Shown: piece after piece, positions 1-10,186 of the stretch
Layout of the letters: every line of letters begins with the position of its first letter
Numbering within the stretch: position 1 is the first letter of the stretch
From: Trichinella spiralis
Lineage: Eukaryota > Nematoda > Enoplea > Trichinellida > Trichinellidae
Length of the DNA: 64,000 bases
Reading direction: 5' to 3'
Assembly (NCBI GenBank): GCA_000181795.3
Contig: CM012953.1
Coordinates: forward strand, 4,644,292 to 4,708,291
Made by a program: the position numbers and the translations under genes
The notes under the pieces: generated by a model
Database searches by the model: none
Told to the model about the DNA's origin: nothing
What the model saw: the letters and a program-made list of their open reading frames with translations, nothing else

Positions 1-1702
1 CAAATTTTTACGACAAAAAGAGGTGTAGCAGAACCTGAAAATCAATAAAAAAGTTTCAATTTAAATTGTAATCAATTAACAAGTATAAGTTAAAAAAGTA
101 TACTTGAGTGTTCCTCTTTTTTTTGTAAGAAAAGAGCCAAACATCACATAGTCAAAACACGTTTTTGAATCATTTGCTCAACCAGTTGGAAAATTTTTAC
201 AAAAATTTAAATCATCTTACGCAATATGTACAAAATCTGAATAAAATTACAACAATTGTTTTGAAAATTTTTAAAGCATTTTTTATCGTATAGTTCTTCA
301 AAAATTGTACCTGCCAGTAAGTAATGAAATGTTGTGCTGTGTACGATAGAACGAAAAGATGTTACGAACGAGAAAAATTCAGCCTAGTAGTCTGTTGTAT
401 TATCATTCTTTGCTCGAGTTGAGTTAAATTCAAGTAATGATTGATTAATTTTAAAATATTTTGCATCTAATAATTGATACGTTTCCACTATTACAGTCTA
501 CTTTATAAATTTTCAATTTCGAAATATTTGTTTCCATTAGAGTTGTTACATATTGTGTTACGTAAATAAATATACAAATTGCTAATTATGAACAACAAAT
601 GGAGAAATGGCAGTTCAGCAAAAGCATACTGGCATTTTAGTTGAGTTTTATAATAAATAATTCATGATAAATAAAAAATAATAAAAGTCCGTAAAAATTA
701 TTATTATTAATTTATTTTTTAGATAGTTGTTGTTTACTTATTGTTGAATGTTTCTGGAAATATTTGTTGTATGTACAACTAGAGTGTATATTCTACCTGA
801 GCATCGAATGAAATGAAAACAGATTAAAAGCAACATTGAAACAGACGACAGTATTAAGAATTATGCAAGTTTGAAAATTTAGTTGAACATTTTGCTTTTT
901 ATAAATATTTCACAGTCTGTAATGTTTACTAAAGTTTTTGTTTTATTACTATTTTTTTCATTTCGAAAACAAAACAAATTTTGTCATGAAGCTTTATTTT
1001 CATTCATTCCATTACATTGAAACTGTAAATAAATAAATAAATAAATGGGATAATAATAATAATAATCACATGAAACGTCTGCACAGAATAACAATGATCG
1101 TCGGGACAAAGATACTCTTTACCTGGTGTTATTCAGTATCTAGAACAGTGCAACGTTAACTTTGTACTACGAATATTGTACGCAATATATGCAAAGTATT
1201 TATGGATGGATATAAACGTATAAATGGATGGACGGATGGATAGATAAATAATATATACATATGCATACAGTAAACTACAACTACTCAATAAAAAGAAGGG
1301 AAAGATGTAAAAACATCTCACCAGTGTGCCTTTACAACTAACAGTGAAAAAAAGAATAAATAAATAATTTACAAAAGAGTCAAAAAAAACGTGTTACGGT
1401 GCAATGTTGTGTGTGTGTGTGTGTGTGTGATAGATGATTGTTTTCTCACCATTGCACCACACCAGCTGGGATGAAACACACGTATTCGAATAAAGTATAA
1501 ACTTGATTGAAGCTTCCGAAATGGAAAAAGCTCAAAGTTACAAAGGAAAAACTAATAGCCGTATTTGTGTTCACGAATGAAGTAAGTAATATATAATAAT
1601 AAAAGCGTACACGAGGCAGAAAGAGGTAAGAAAGACAGAAAGCGAGAGAGAGAGAGGCAGAGAAATGAGGTTGATATCCACATGAGTGCAGGCACACGCA
1701 AA
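1..1702. other. AT-rich intergenic sequence and 3' flank of the zinc-finger gene
   Basis: No exon-like open frame was found. The stretch holds short A/T runs, a GGAT/GATA-like tract around 1203-1250 and a (GT)n microsatellite near 1408-1429. The part next to 1703 is the downstream side of the minus-strand zinc-finger gene and probably contains its 3' untranslated region. The purine-rich AGAGAGAG tract near 1645-1665 is simple sequence. Confidence 0.6.
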
Positions 1703-4540
1703 TCATTTTTTCGAATTAGCGTCGTCGTCTTTTCTTGGAATTTTTTCCGGCGGTTCGTCAGGATCACGAGGTGGTTGCGGTTGCGGGGCACCTTTTTTGG
1801 CCCGGAGGTGAGTTTTTTCATGAATTCGAACGTTGGCGCGTTTTTTGCTCGTGTGCGGACAAAATCGACACTGCCACATCATTCTTTTCAAGCCGTTCAC
1901 TTCCATAGTAATCTTGACCAATTCAGTCCTGAGTGGTTCGATGCCGTTGGCCAGTGCCATTTGGATTTCCTCTTCGGTCAAAGCGAACGATTCCAAATGG
2001 CTGCCATTGTTACTGTGGTTGTGGTTGTTGTTGTTGTTGTTGTTCGGATTATGCTGTTGTTGACGGCTGTTGTTATTGTTGTTGTTGTTGTTGTTGCTGT
2101 TGCCGGTACCGGAACCATGGCCCGCGTTGGTGTTGCTGCTGTTGGTCTGGGCGTTGGCGCTCAGCACTGGTACCGACGTTGCGGCTTTGGCCAACAGAAC
2201 GTCCACTAGTGATTGTTCGCAGTCGTCGTCGGCGTCTGGAATTTCCAAATGAAACAAGCCATCCGGGGCGCAGGCTTCGGTTCTGAGCTGTTCGGCAAAA
2301 GACGGTTGGCGAGGGTCGTCGACGAGGGCGTCGACAATGGCGACGAAGTCGCCAACAACGTCGGCCAGTTGTTCGAAAGTGAACGTTGCCAAGTGCCCGG
2401 TCACGGGCGGGCACCAGTGCATAGTGCCTGTCGGTAACCCGTCGAACTCAGACGCACCCGTCGTCGGGTAGAGGCACAGATCCGCGTCTGGACGTTGGGC
2501 GTTGACGCACAGTGCCGGCCGTCTGGTCGATCTCTGTCGAACGGTGTTGGTGATTGGAGCCAAATTTTCAATGACCGACATCAAGCCGGCATTGGGATGA
2601 GAACAACCGACGTGCTCGTTGCAGGCGCTCTCTTCAACAGAGCCGAAGTCGCAGTAAAGGCAACAGTAGGGTTGCATGCGATGTTGGGCTTTCAAATGCG
2701 ACACCGCCTCGTCGCGGACCAGGAACAATTGATCACAGATCAAACACTGCCACACCGGCCCAGCGGTTGCTTTTTTGCCAGCTTTTCTGCTTTCGTCGGC
2801 AGCTTTCGATTTCGGTTTCGATTTCGATTTGCTGTTGCTAGTATTATTTTTGGCTTTGCCAACGCCGTTCTGTCGCTGCGGTGTGGAAGTAGACGCTGTC
2901 GCGACGGTCGCCGCCGAACCCGCGTCGACAGTTTCGTCGGTCGCGGTGCAGTCCGCGCCGTTGGTCGAAGCTGGAGACGGCGCCGGTGCCGGTGCCGGGA
3001 CCAATTCCGGTACCGGATCTGCCGCCGAGCCGTTGACCGGCGTCGGGGTCGATTCGCCGTTACAACTGTTGGCTTCCGTCGCCGTCTGGTCGAACGGAAC
3101 CACGTAGGCGGATGCATGATTCGAACGTTTGCAGGCGATGTGCTTTTTGACGCTGGAACTGTTGGTCGAAGTAAAATCGCAGACCGAGCAGCGGAACCCC
3201 GCCGCCGGCTGGGCGTCCGTGGTGGGAGTTTGGGGTGATTGGAACCGACGCCGCCTGCACCGCAACATCCCGCTGGTGCCGTTCTGCTGACTGGCGGCCG
3301 TGCCCGAGTTCGTCCTAGCTCGGCGGTGTCTTTGCATGTGGTTTCGCAACGAGTGGCGATCTTTGGCCGCGTACGGACAATCGGTGCACTGGAAAAATGT
3401 CGTACAACTGACCCCGTTGTCCAATTGCAACCCAGAAACTGCGCTGACACCGGACGTCGACGGTTGGTCAATTCCGCTGACCGATGCGCCGTCAGCCGTG
3501 GAGATGACGTCATCAGTGGATGACGACGCTCTGGGGCACAGGTCGGGGGAATCCACGCTGGCTGTACTGTTGTTGCTGCTATTGTTGTTATTATCGTTGT
3601 TTGTGTTGCTACTACTACTACTACTACTACTACTGTTGTTGTCGTTGTTGTTGATGTTGTTGTTACTGTGATTGTGATTATGGTGATTGTGATTGTGGTG
3701 ACTGTGGTTGTGATTGTGGTGACTGTGGTTGTGGTGATTGTTCGATCCACGTTGTCGGGATACTACTCGCACGCCGTGCATCTTCGCCGCGTGGCGGACC
3801 AAATTCGATTTCCACTTTGACGTTTTTGAACAAAGACGACAACGGAACGGGTATTCAGTTGTGTGAACTCGACGATGCCGGATCAGGGAAGAAAGGCAAT
3901 TGGACTGATAGCCGCACACGGGACAAGTGCGGGTTTGGATCGAAGTGGTCGGCAATGGGACCTGTTGGTCCTCTTCTGGACTTTTCTGGCCGACGAACTC
4001 GATCACTTGATCTTCGCACATCACTCGCAACCCCCCGTCCGTCTCTGAATTCTCTGCCAACGTGTCGTCGACACTGTTGGGAGTATTATTCATCGGGCGC
4101 TCTTCCTCATCCTCGTCCTCCACTTCTTCCTCCACCAACTCTTCTGCCTCCTCTTGCTGTGCTCGTGGTTCGCCACCATCACTAGCAGCAGCAGCAGCAG
4201 GTTCTGCTGCGTCCGTTGGTGTTCCATTGGGCAAAGTTGTCGGTGATTCAGAGCCGGCATTGTTATTATCGTTGCTCTGCCGTTGTTCGTGTTCAACAAC
4301 TATCGGCGACAGGGCAGCCAGTGGCAAGGTTACAGACAAGGGCAACAGTGGCATCGGCGGCGGCGGCGAGGACGGCGATGGCGATTCGGCGACGGTTTCG
4401 GGCGATTCTGCCGCCCGAGCCGCTTCTGCGGCAGCAATTGTCGACGCGTTCGATGAAACTTCTTCTTTCGCCTCTTCCACTACAGTAGGCGTCATTTCGA
4501 CTGACACGTCACTACTACTTTCGACTACGATCGTGGTCAT
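1703..4540 (-). CDS. C2H2 zinc-finger protein, seven fingers, 945 residues
   Basis: A single uninterrupted frame encodes a probable nuclear DNA- or RNA-binding protein. Counting from the ATG at 4540, C2H2 fingers lie near residues 206, 232, 383, 448, 596, 623 and 887, with spacings such as C-x2-C-x12-H-x3/4-H. Two or more fingers start with a Tyr/Phe before the first Cys, as in REST-type arrays, but I cannot assign an orthologue. Between fingers are low-complexity stretches: acidic Glu/Asp, Ala/Pro, a His/Asn tract (DNA 3661-3750), poly-Ser, poly-Asn and poly-Gln. The open frame continues 25 codons upstream as a Leu-rich run encoded by a trinucleotide repeat. I reject that extension because an acceptor-like TTTACGGGTAG sits just 4 nt upstream of the ATG, suggesting a 5' untranslated intron or trans-splice site. 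Codon use is GC-rich. Paralogy to known families is uncertain. Confidence 0.85.
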   Translation of the reverse strand: MTTIVVESSSDVSVEMTPTVVEEAKEEVSSNASTIAAAEAARAAESPETVAESPSPSSPPPPMPLLPLSVTLPLAALSPIVVEHEQRQSNDNNNAGSESPTTLPNGTPTDAAEPAAAAASDGGEPRAQQEEAEELVEEEVEDEDEEERPMNNTPNSVDDTLAENSETDGGLRVMCEDQVIEFVGQKSPEEDQQVPLPTTSIQTRTCPVCGYQSNCLSSLIRHRRVHTTEYPFRCRLCSKTSKWKSNLVRHAAKMHGVRVVSRQRGSNNHHNHSHHNHNHSHHNHNHHNHNHSNNNINNNDNNSSSSSSSSSNTNNDNNNNSSNNSTASVDSPDLCPRASSSTDDVISTADGASVSGIDQPSTSGVSAVSGLQLDNGVSCTTFFQCTDCPYAAKDRHSLRNHMQRHRRARTNSGTAASQQNGTSGMLRCRRRRFQSPQTPTTDAQPAAGFRCSVCDFTSTNSSSVKKHIACKRSNHASAYVVPFDQTATEANSCNGESTPTPVNGSAADPVPELVPAPAPAPSPASTNGADCTATDETVDAGSAATVATASTSTPQRQNGVGKAKNNTSNSKSKSKPKSKAADESRKAGKKATAGPVWQCLICDQLFLVRDEAVSHLKAQHRMQPYCCLYCDFGSVEESACNEHVGCSHPNAGLMSVIENLAPITNTVRQRSTRRPALCVNAQRPDADLCLYPTTGASEFDGLPTGTMHWCPPVTGHLATFTFEQLADVVGDFVAIVDALVDDPRQPSFAEQLRTEACAPDGLFHLEIPDADDDCEQSLVDVLLAKAATSVPVLSANAQTNSSNTNAGHGSGTGNSNNNNNNNNNSRQQQHNPNNNNNNNHNHSNNGSHLESFALTEEEIQMALANGIEPLRTELVKITMEVNGLKRMMWQCRFCPHTSKKRANVRIHEKTHLRAKKGAPQPQPPRDPDEPPEKIPRKDDDANSKK
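3661..3750 (-). repeat. Imperfect GTGATT/GTGGTT repeat coding for a His/Asn tract
   Basis: Imperfect tandem hexamers lie inside the zinc-finger coding region. On the minus strand they read as alternating His-Asn and His-Ser residues, followed at 3551-3660 by Asn and Ser runs encoded by AAC and AGT repeats. The frame stays open, so the tract is translated. Its length probably varies between individuals. Confidence 0.75.
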
Positions 4541-5099
4541 CTCTCTACCCGTAAACAAGTATCCTAAACAAACAAACAAACAAATTATATCGAACAACAA
4601 CAACAACAACAACATAACGCGCGTGAATAATAATAAGTCGCGTCCCGCGCAAAAGCAGTTGTCTTCTCATAAAGAGAAAGAAGAAGAAGAAGAAGATAAA
4701 AATGCCCAGTTGGACGCATCAGAGCAGAAAAGTGATGCTGACGATAAGCGAACCGACTGCTGCCGTGTCAAAAGCGACGGACAACGTTCTCCAGATAACC
4801 GAACAACAGGTCGTCTGGATCTTTTCCAACAACGCTGCGTGGATGGCGATAACAATGCTGCGCCGCCGTACGGTGGCCGCACGCCGGAGGTTGATGTGGT
4901 CGATCAATAAAAAAATACCCTTCCACAAGCACAAGCAGCTAGGTCAAAAGACCAATACAAAGACCTAGATCCGTTGTGGGTTGCTGCAAGCAAGCGTTCG
5001 GCAGATTCACACAACCGACAGCAATGGAACAATTTGCATTTTCTTCTCTTTTTCTCCACGTAGAAAAAAAATACAGATTTATACAAAACGATCAAACTA

Positions 5100-5131
<32 letters not shown>

Positions 5132-7382
5132 TAGATGATGATTATTAATCACCTAAGCGAACGAACGGCGATTACGTTGAGCAAACTGAATGACCTATTT
5201 TGCATTGAAGAACGACGATGGTAGAGAATAAGAAAAAGAAGAAGAAGGGAATTTGATTCAGACCAAGCAAGCCATTAAGAGTTGTAGTAGTTGGGGAGTG
5301 AAATTTCGACGATGCATAAATAAGAGAGACGAATTAATTTTTCTTACTGCTTCGAGATGAATCCACGGGAGCATTGTGAAAATGGGATTGTTGACCGTTG
5401 TCTGAGTGACGTTGATGATGACAAGAAGAGAGAAAGATGCACGAGCAGCTGCTGTTGGTGCTGCTGCTGCAGACCGACTGACCGACCGACCAACAGACGT
5501 TCAACTGTGCAAATGTGCAGGTTCTGCTGTTGACTCAGGGCAAGGCGAGGAAAATCTAGGCCAGATACTCACCGGCCGACCAACCAGAACGTAGTGAAAT
5601 TGAAGATACGGAATTCGGCCAATGAAAATTCAAGTAGGCAAAAAAAGAAGAAGAAGAAGAAGAAGATACTGATCGGTGGTGATCCTTCAAACAACATCGT
5701 CAACAACAACAACAACGAACCAAGTAAGCAAACAAATGTAAGACAAATCGTAAAGTAGCAGAAGCAGGAGAAGAAGAAAGAACAATGCCACCGGGGGGTG
5801 CCGCAAGGGCGATTAACGTGCCGTTGGAATGAGAACGAAGAATAACCGTCCGTACCCTATAGTGGTAGAATGGCAACAATTAACGCCTAACTCTCTCTTT
5901 CTCTTTCACACACACACACAGACAGACACACTTGCTTGAAAATCTTGTTATGCTTGCTCTTCTTCTAAGCACTTCTTCTGATCCCAATTCCAATGGCACA
6001 TACTCTTCATATTCTCATTCTACAGAAAATGACCAAGGTCACAGTGGAAAGTTCCTGAACACCGAACACGATTATTTCCATTTCTGAGATGATCAATTTT
6101 TCTGCTCGAAAATCTCTTTCTTTTATCAAAAAATAAACCCCCATATCATACTGCACAAATGCAAAAAACAAAAATTAAAACTTCAACATCTGCATCACAC
6201 ACAAAACAAACAATCAGACAACAACAAAACCAACCAACTGATGAATCATATTTCACAAGAAAATCATCATTATCGTCATCATCACCGTTTCAACTGTTCT
6301 GACCATCTGTCTCCACTTGCTGACATCACAACGTCAAATCTACGACAAAATACCGATAAAATAAATACAAAAATAATAATAAATTATTTATTTTTTTCAT
6401 AGTAACGCAATTAAAATTACCACATTTCAAATCATTATTCTTATTCGAAAATAAAAACAATTAAAATTTCCTTCTCAAAATAAAAAAATTCTTTTTTTTT
6501 AAATCTATCAATTTGTTTTTAACATACAAAAATGGTATATCCGATAACATGAACAAAACAATTACCGCATTAATAAACAATTGACAAAGGCCGAACAGTG
6601 TGCAAAGTTGACTTGTCGTCTGCATTGAAAAAAGTGCCGGCACGTGAAACAATGGCCACGAGTAGAGCGGAACAAGTTGACCGCACAGCTGACTTCACTT
6701 CAATACAACAACCCTTCCACTGATTGCCCATACAGTACTTTAAAGAGGGTAAATATATTCAGGTATCACCTAATTGTTGCCGTACAACAATGCAATGGCA
6801 ACAATTCCATTGTTCAACACAAAATTGATCCATATCGTCCGATAATTATCCACACGCGAACAATGATCTGATTATTTTTATGATTATTAATTTTCTCTAG
6901 TTTGAAAATATTCTCTTCAAACATTTTTCACCTCGTTCAGATAGATGATTGTCAACGGCGGGATTAATTTGCATAACATTTTTTACTCAATAAACATATT
7001 TCGTATTTGATTTTTTTTTGAAATTCAATATTTAATATCACGACGTGATGACTTGTGATTCATTAACGTTTTATATCGAATATTCTGTCAAAAAATCATT
7101 TTTAAAAATGTTTTTATTTCTGTAATTTTAATTTTAATTGCTTTTTCAGACAAAAATTCACAAAATTTACATTTAATGTTTTTATTTATGGCAATGTAAG
7201 AAAAAAATATATATATATATGAAGTGACAAACAAAAAGAAATTCAACAAGAGCAACCGCGATAAATCAATTTCAGTGGTTCTTTCATTTCACCACTGTTA
7301 GTTGACTTTGTTGATTTTTACATATTTCAGTGGAATATATTTTTTTTCTTCCCGTTTACAACTACACAACACGGCACCTTTG
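4541..7382. other. Intergenic or 5' untranslated region with simple repeats
   Basis: No supported gene. Reading frames seen here are short and come from simple repeats. Repeats include AAC at 4598-4615, AAG/GAA at 4675-4697, an (AAT)10 array at about 5101-5131, GCT runs around 5440-5470, GAA runs at 5643-5667 and (CA)n at about 5909-5921. The part adjoining 4540 probably contains upstream noncoding exons of the minus-strand zinc-finger gene. The 6960-7360 end lies downstream of the EndoU gene. Confidence 0.55.
5101..5131. repeat. (AAT)n microsatellite
   Basis: About ten uninterrupted AAT units in noncoding sequence upstream of the zinc-finger gene. Confidence 0.9.
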
Positions 7383-8550
7383 TCAGTTTTTACAATCACT
7401 ATCCGGGACAAAATATGCCGTTGACAAGTAGGATTTATTTCTGCGTTGTAAAGAATAAGTGAAAATATTTCCGGTACAAGAACGAAATTTCACAAAGCAA
7501 TCTTGTTCATTTCGAAAAATGTAACACATTGTATAAAGAGCCATTTCATATTCGGGACTTGTTCGTAACAGAAAACCACTTTTATGCTTGGTCGCCTTGT
7601 TCCAAGTGAAACTGATCGACAAATATTTGTCCTGAAATATTTCATAAATTTTTTTAAGTTTAAATAAAACTAAATCTAGCAAATAAATATTCTCCAATCA
7701 TTACAGCTATCAGGGAATAGTAGCCGTTGTATTGTGCTTTTCCTGTTTCTTGTAAATATGCCATGCGGATCCAGTTGTGCATTCCCATGACTTTTTTCTT
7801 GTAAATCTCCCCAAGAAATGTATGCTCAAAGGCGCAGCTATCGAGAACATGATTCTTTCTTGGATACAGTTGAAACCAAATTGTTTGAAGATATTTTTTG
7901 AATTCATTTTCACTATTCGCTTCGGAGATATCTTTGAAAATTGAATTCAGATCAAAAATGAGCAATCAAGCCAAAAAAAGCAAAATATTAATTGAAAATA
8001 CTTTTGCTTTTGAGAAATTGCATGAATATTTTCATCACACTGCTTTCAACTACAGCATCGATGAAATTATCAATCGTTTTAGATTTGCGTTTTGATATTA
8101 TTTCCTCTTTGCCTGTTTCAGGTATGAAATGTTCAAATAGTTCCACGAAAGCAGCCACAGATGGTCTCAATTTGACATCTGCAGGCACTTCGCCAAACAA
8201 CCTTGAAAAGAAATTTAGATTGTATGAAAATTGCCAAATTTTGAATAAAAAATAATAATGAGAAATTACTGGTGCAATGATGATGTTGAATCTTGAGAAT
8301 AGCGCCTCTGTAAATTTAAAGTCACGCCAGATAATTTGGCAAATGGATCGTCAATTTTTCCCAACTCAACGGATAGTTTAATCAATTCTTCATCTGTAAC
8401 ATTTGCAACGGCAAAACATGAAATCACCAACTGCAGCAGTGAAATATAATACAGTTGATACTAAAAAATAAAAAATTATCAATTATGAATTAAATTGCAA
8501 AAGTGATAAGTTTTTCATTTTAATCCAAGAAAATAATAAGAAATTACCAT
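7383..8550 (-). CDS. ENDOU: Secreted poly(U)-specific endoribonuclease (EndoU/XendoU family), 289 residues
   Basis: Five exons joined in frame: 8548-8550, 8270-8460, 8002-8201, 7705-7931 and 7383-7631. The first coding exon contributes only the ATG (ATG|gtaatt). The next begins with a hydrophobic signal peptide ending near Val-Ala-Asn. The body matches the EndoU fold: a helical N-terminal half, then the catalytic EHTFLGE and GMHNWIR motifs holding the two expected catalytic histidines, a TSPEYEMALYTM block, and a C-terminal TYSL...KSYLSTAY block with the expected catalytic lysine. EndoU enzymes cut single-stranded RNA at uridines in a Mn-dependent reaction, leaving 2',3'-cyclic phosphate. Length is usual for a one-domain secreted member; there is no somatomedin B domain as in the vertebrate protein. 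All three catalytic residues are present, so activity is expected. Confidence 0.88.
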
Positions 8551-9026
8551 CTTACAACAGTTCTTTCTTTTTTCCCTAAACAAAAGGCATCATATAATTT
8601 CCTGCTGTTTCTTTTTAAATGTGAAAATTTTGCGTGGATATGAATTTGTTCAAATAAAATTTATTGCACAATTATTTTTCAAATCTTATTAAAAATTCTC
8701 ATTTCAGGTAAAAAAAATAACTTTTTCAGCAGTAATTTTACAACTGCAAAAAATATGCCAATTATACCGCAAATTAGTCTGGCAATGTTCTAAAGTAAAT
8801 AATTTTCCTATTGACTTTTAAAAAAATGTTTTTTAATTATGCTATCATAAACAATGGTTACGTGCTAATATGAGCAACAAAATTTTTAAATTTCTACACT
8901 GCAAGGCAAGGAAAAAAATTGTATAAAAAAGAAATTGTATGTTTTAAAAATTTTGCTCTGCTTGATTTTGAAAAATGCAACACAAAAAATGTTCTATGAA
9001 AAAAAATATGCAAGTTTATTATATAC
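8551..9026. other. AT-rich spacer upstream of the EndoU gene
   Basis: Divergent spacer between the minus-strand EndoU gene and the plus-strand orphan reading frame. It should contain the EndoU promoter. No box or repeat stands out apart from A/T runs. Confidence 0.45.
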
Positions 9027-9443
9027 ATGTTCACATGTGCAAAAATTCAAAATCTTTTTTTTTCATCTTTTCGAAATTTTTTTTATCCCCATTTATCACA
9101 AGAAACGTGTTTTTGTTCACTTTTAATAGGTGAAGTGATTGGGGATTATTTTTATCTTAATCTGCAATCTCCAGTAAGATATAATCTTGAATGCAGCAAT
9201 AATGAGCGAGAATTGTGTTATGAAAAATTTTCCATTGATTCCACAAATCCCATAGATATACAGACGATGGGTACAATTAAATCTTGAAATGGGTCACGAT
9301 ATGTTATGTTATGGTATGTTGCAGAGGTTGAGCAATTTACGAAAGCTCATGCTGAGTTGAAGCATTTTAAAATGTCAAGGAAGCACCTGATTGACAAACC
9401 TGTCAATTTGGACAACAATAGGCGACGCCCAGTACTTTCCTGA
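9027..9443 (+). CDS. Small orphan gene or gene fragment, two exons
   Basis: An open frame from the ATG at 9027 to a donor at 9271 (ATGG|gtacaa) joins in frame to an acceptor at 9325 (GTTGCAG|AG) and ends at TGA 9441-9443. The second half has protein-like composition, including a CSNNERELCYEKF segment and a basic C-terminus ending NNRRRPVLS. The first 34 codons are Phe-rich and AT-driven, so the true coding part may start at an acceptor (TTTTAATAG) at 9130 with an unseen upstream exon. I do not recognise the family. It may be the 3' end of a decayed gene. Downstream there is no further exon I can support. Confidence 0.35.
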
Positions 9444-10186
9444 TGTAAAATACTAAATATTTGCAGAACATTTTTGTAGATCATAATCTTTTTTGCAGAA
9501 ATCCTCTCTTTGTTCTTTAATCCTTTAATTTTTATGAAGTAAAAAATAATAATCTAGATTTTAGAACAATCAATTTCTTTGTTCTGAATATGTTTATGAT
9601 TATCTATCCCATAATTATTATCAGTACGTTGAAAACAAAGAAAAGTTTCTATGTCTCCGGATCCTTGTTATCTGACCTCTATAGCATTGCAACATTATAT
9701 ATTGTTCTTGCATTACATTGTACTGCAACTGTTTATTGATAAATAATTTTCAAAAATTTCATCACTGAATGGATATTTGTTATATTTAAATTGAAAGATT
9801 GAAATTTTATTTAATGTTGTGTAACGAATTTTAAACTGTTAAAGATGAACAAAGAATTGATAAATAAATATGGACAGAAATTGTTTCATAGTAAATTAAT
9901 TTAAAATAAAATTCATCTTTCATTCAGAATTTTTCCAATTTTAATGAAAATATCGTGGCTTTATTTTATGAATACAACAGTTTTGAAATAACTAAAAAGA
10001 AAAATTGACAACGAACATACTTTTTTTCCAAACAACATATTTTCATGCAAAACTGCAGAATTGAAGTGAAATTTGAATCAATATGGAATTTCAAATGCAA
10101 AATTGTAAGTGTTTTTAATTAATGGAAACTTTTCAAATTTATTATTGAAATAACAGAAAGAAAAAAAGTTAGTAATAATAATAATT
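9444..10186. other. AT-rich intergenic sequence
   Basis: Nothing recognisable beyond A/T-rich sequence. It separates convergent genes (plus-strand orphan and minus-strand membrane protein) and so should hold their 3' untranslated regions and polyadenylation sites, for example AATAAATAT at about 9863. Confidence 0.45.

Noticed and set aside
2495-3750. Long open frames on the plus strand and in other minus frames across the zinc-finger gene
   Set aside because: They are Arg/Ala/Thr-rich shadows of GC-rich repeat-containing coding sequence, with no domain or splice logic.
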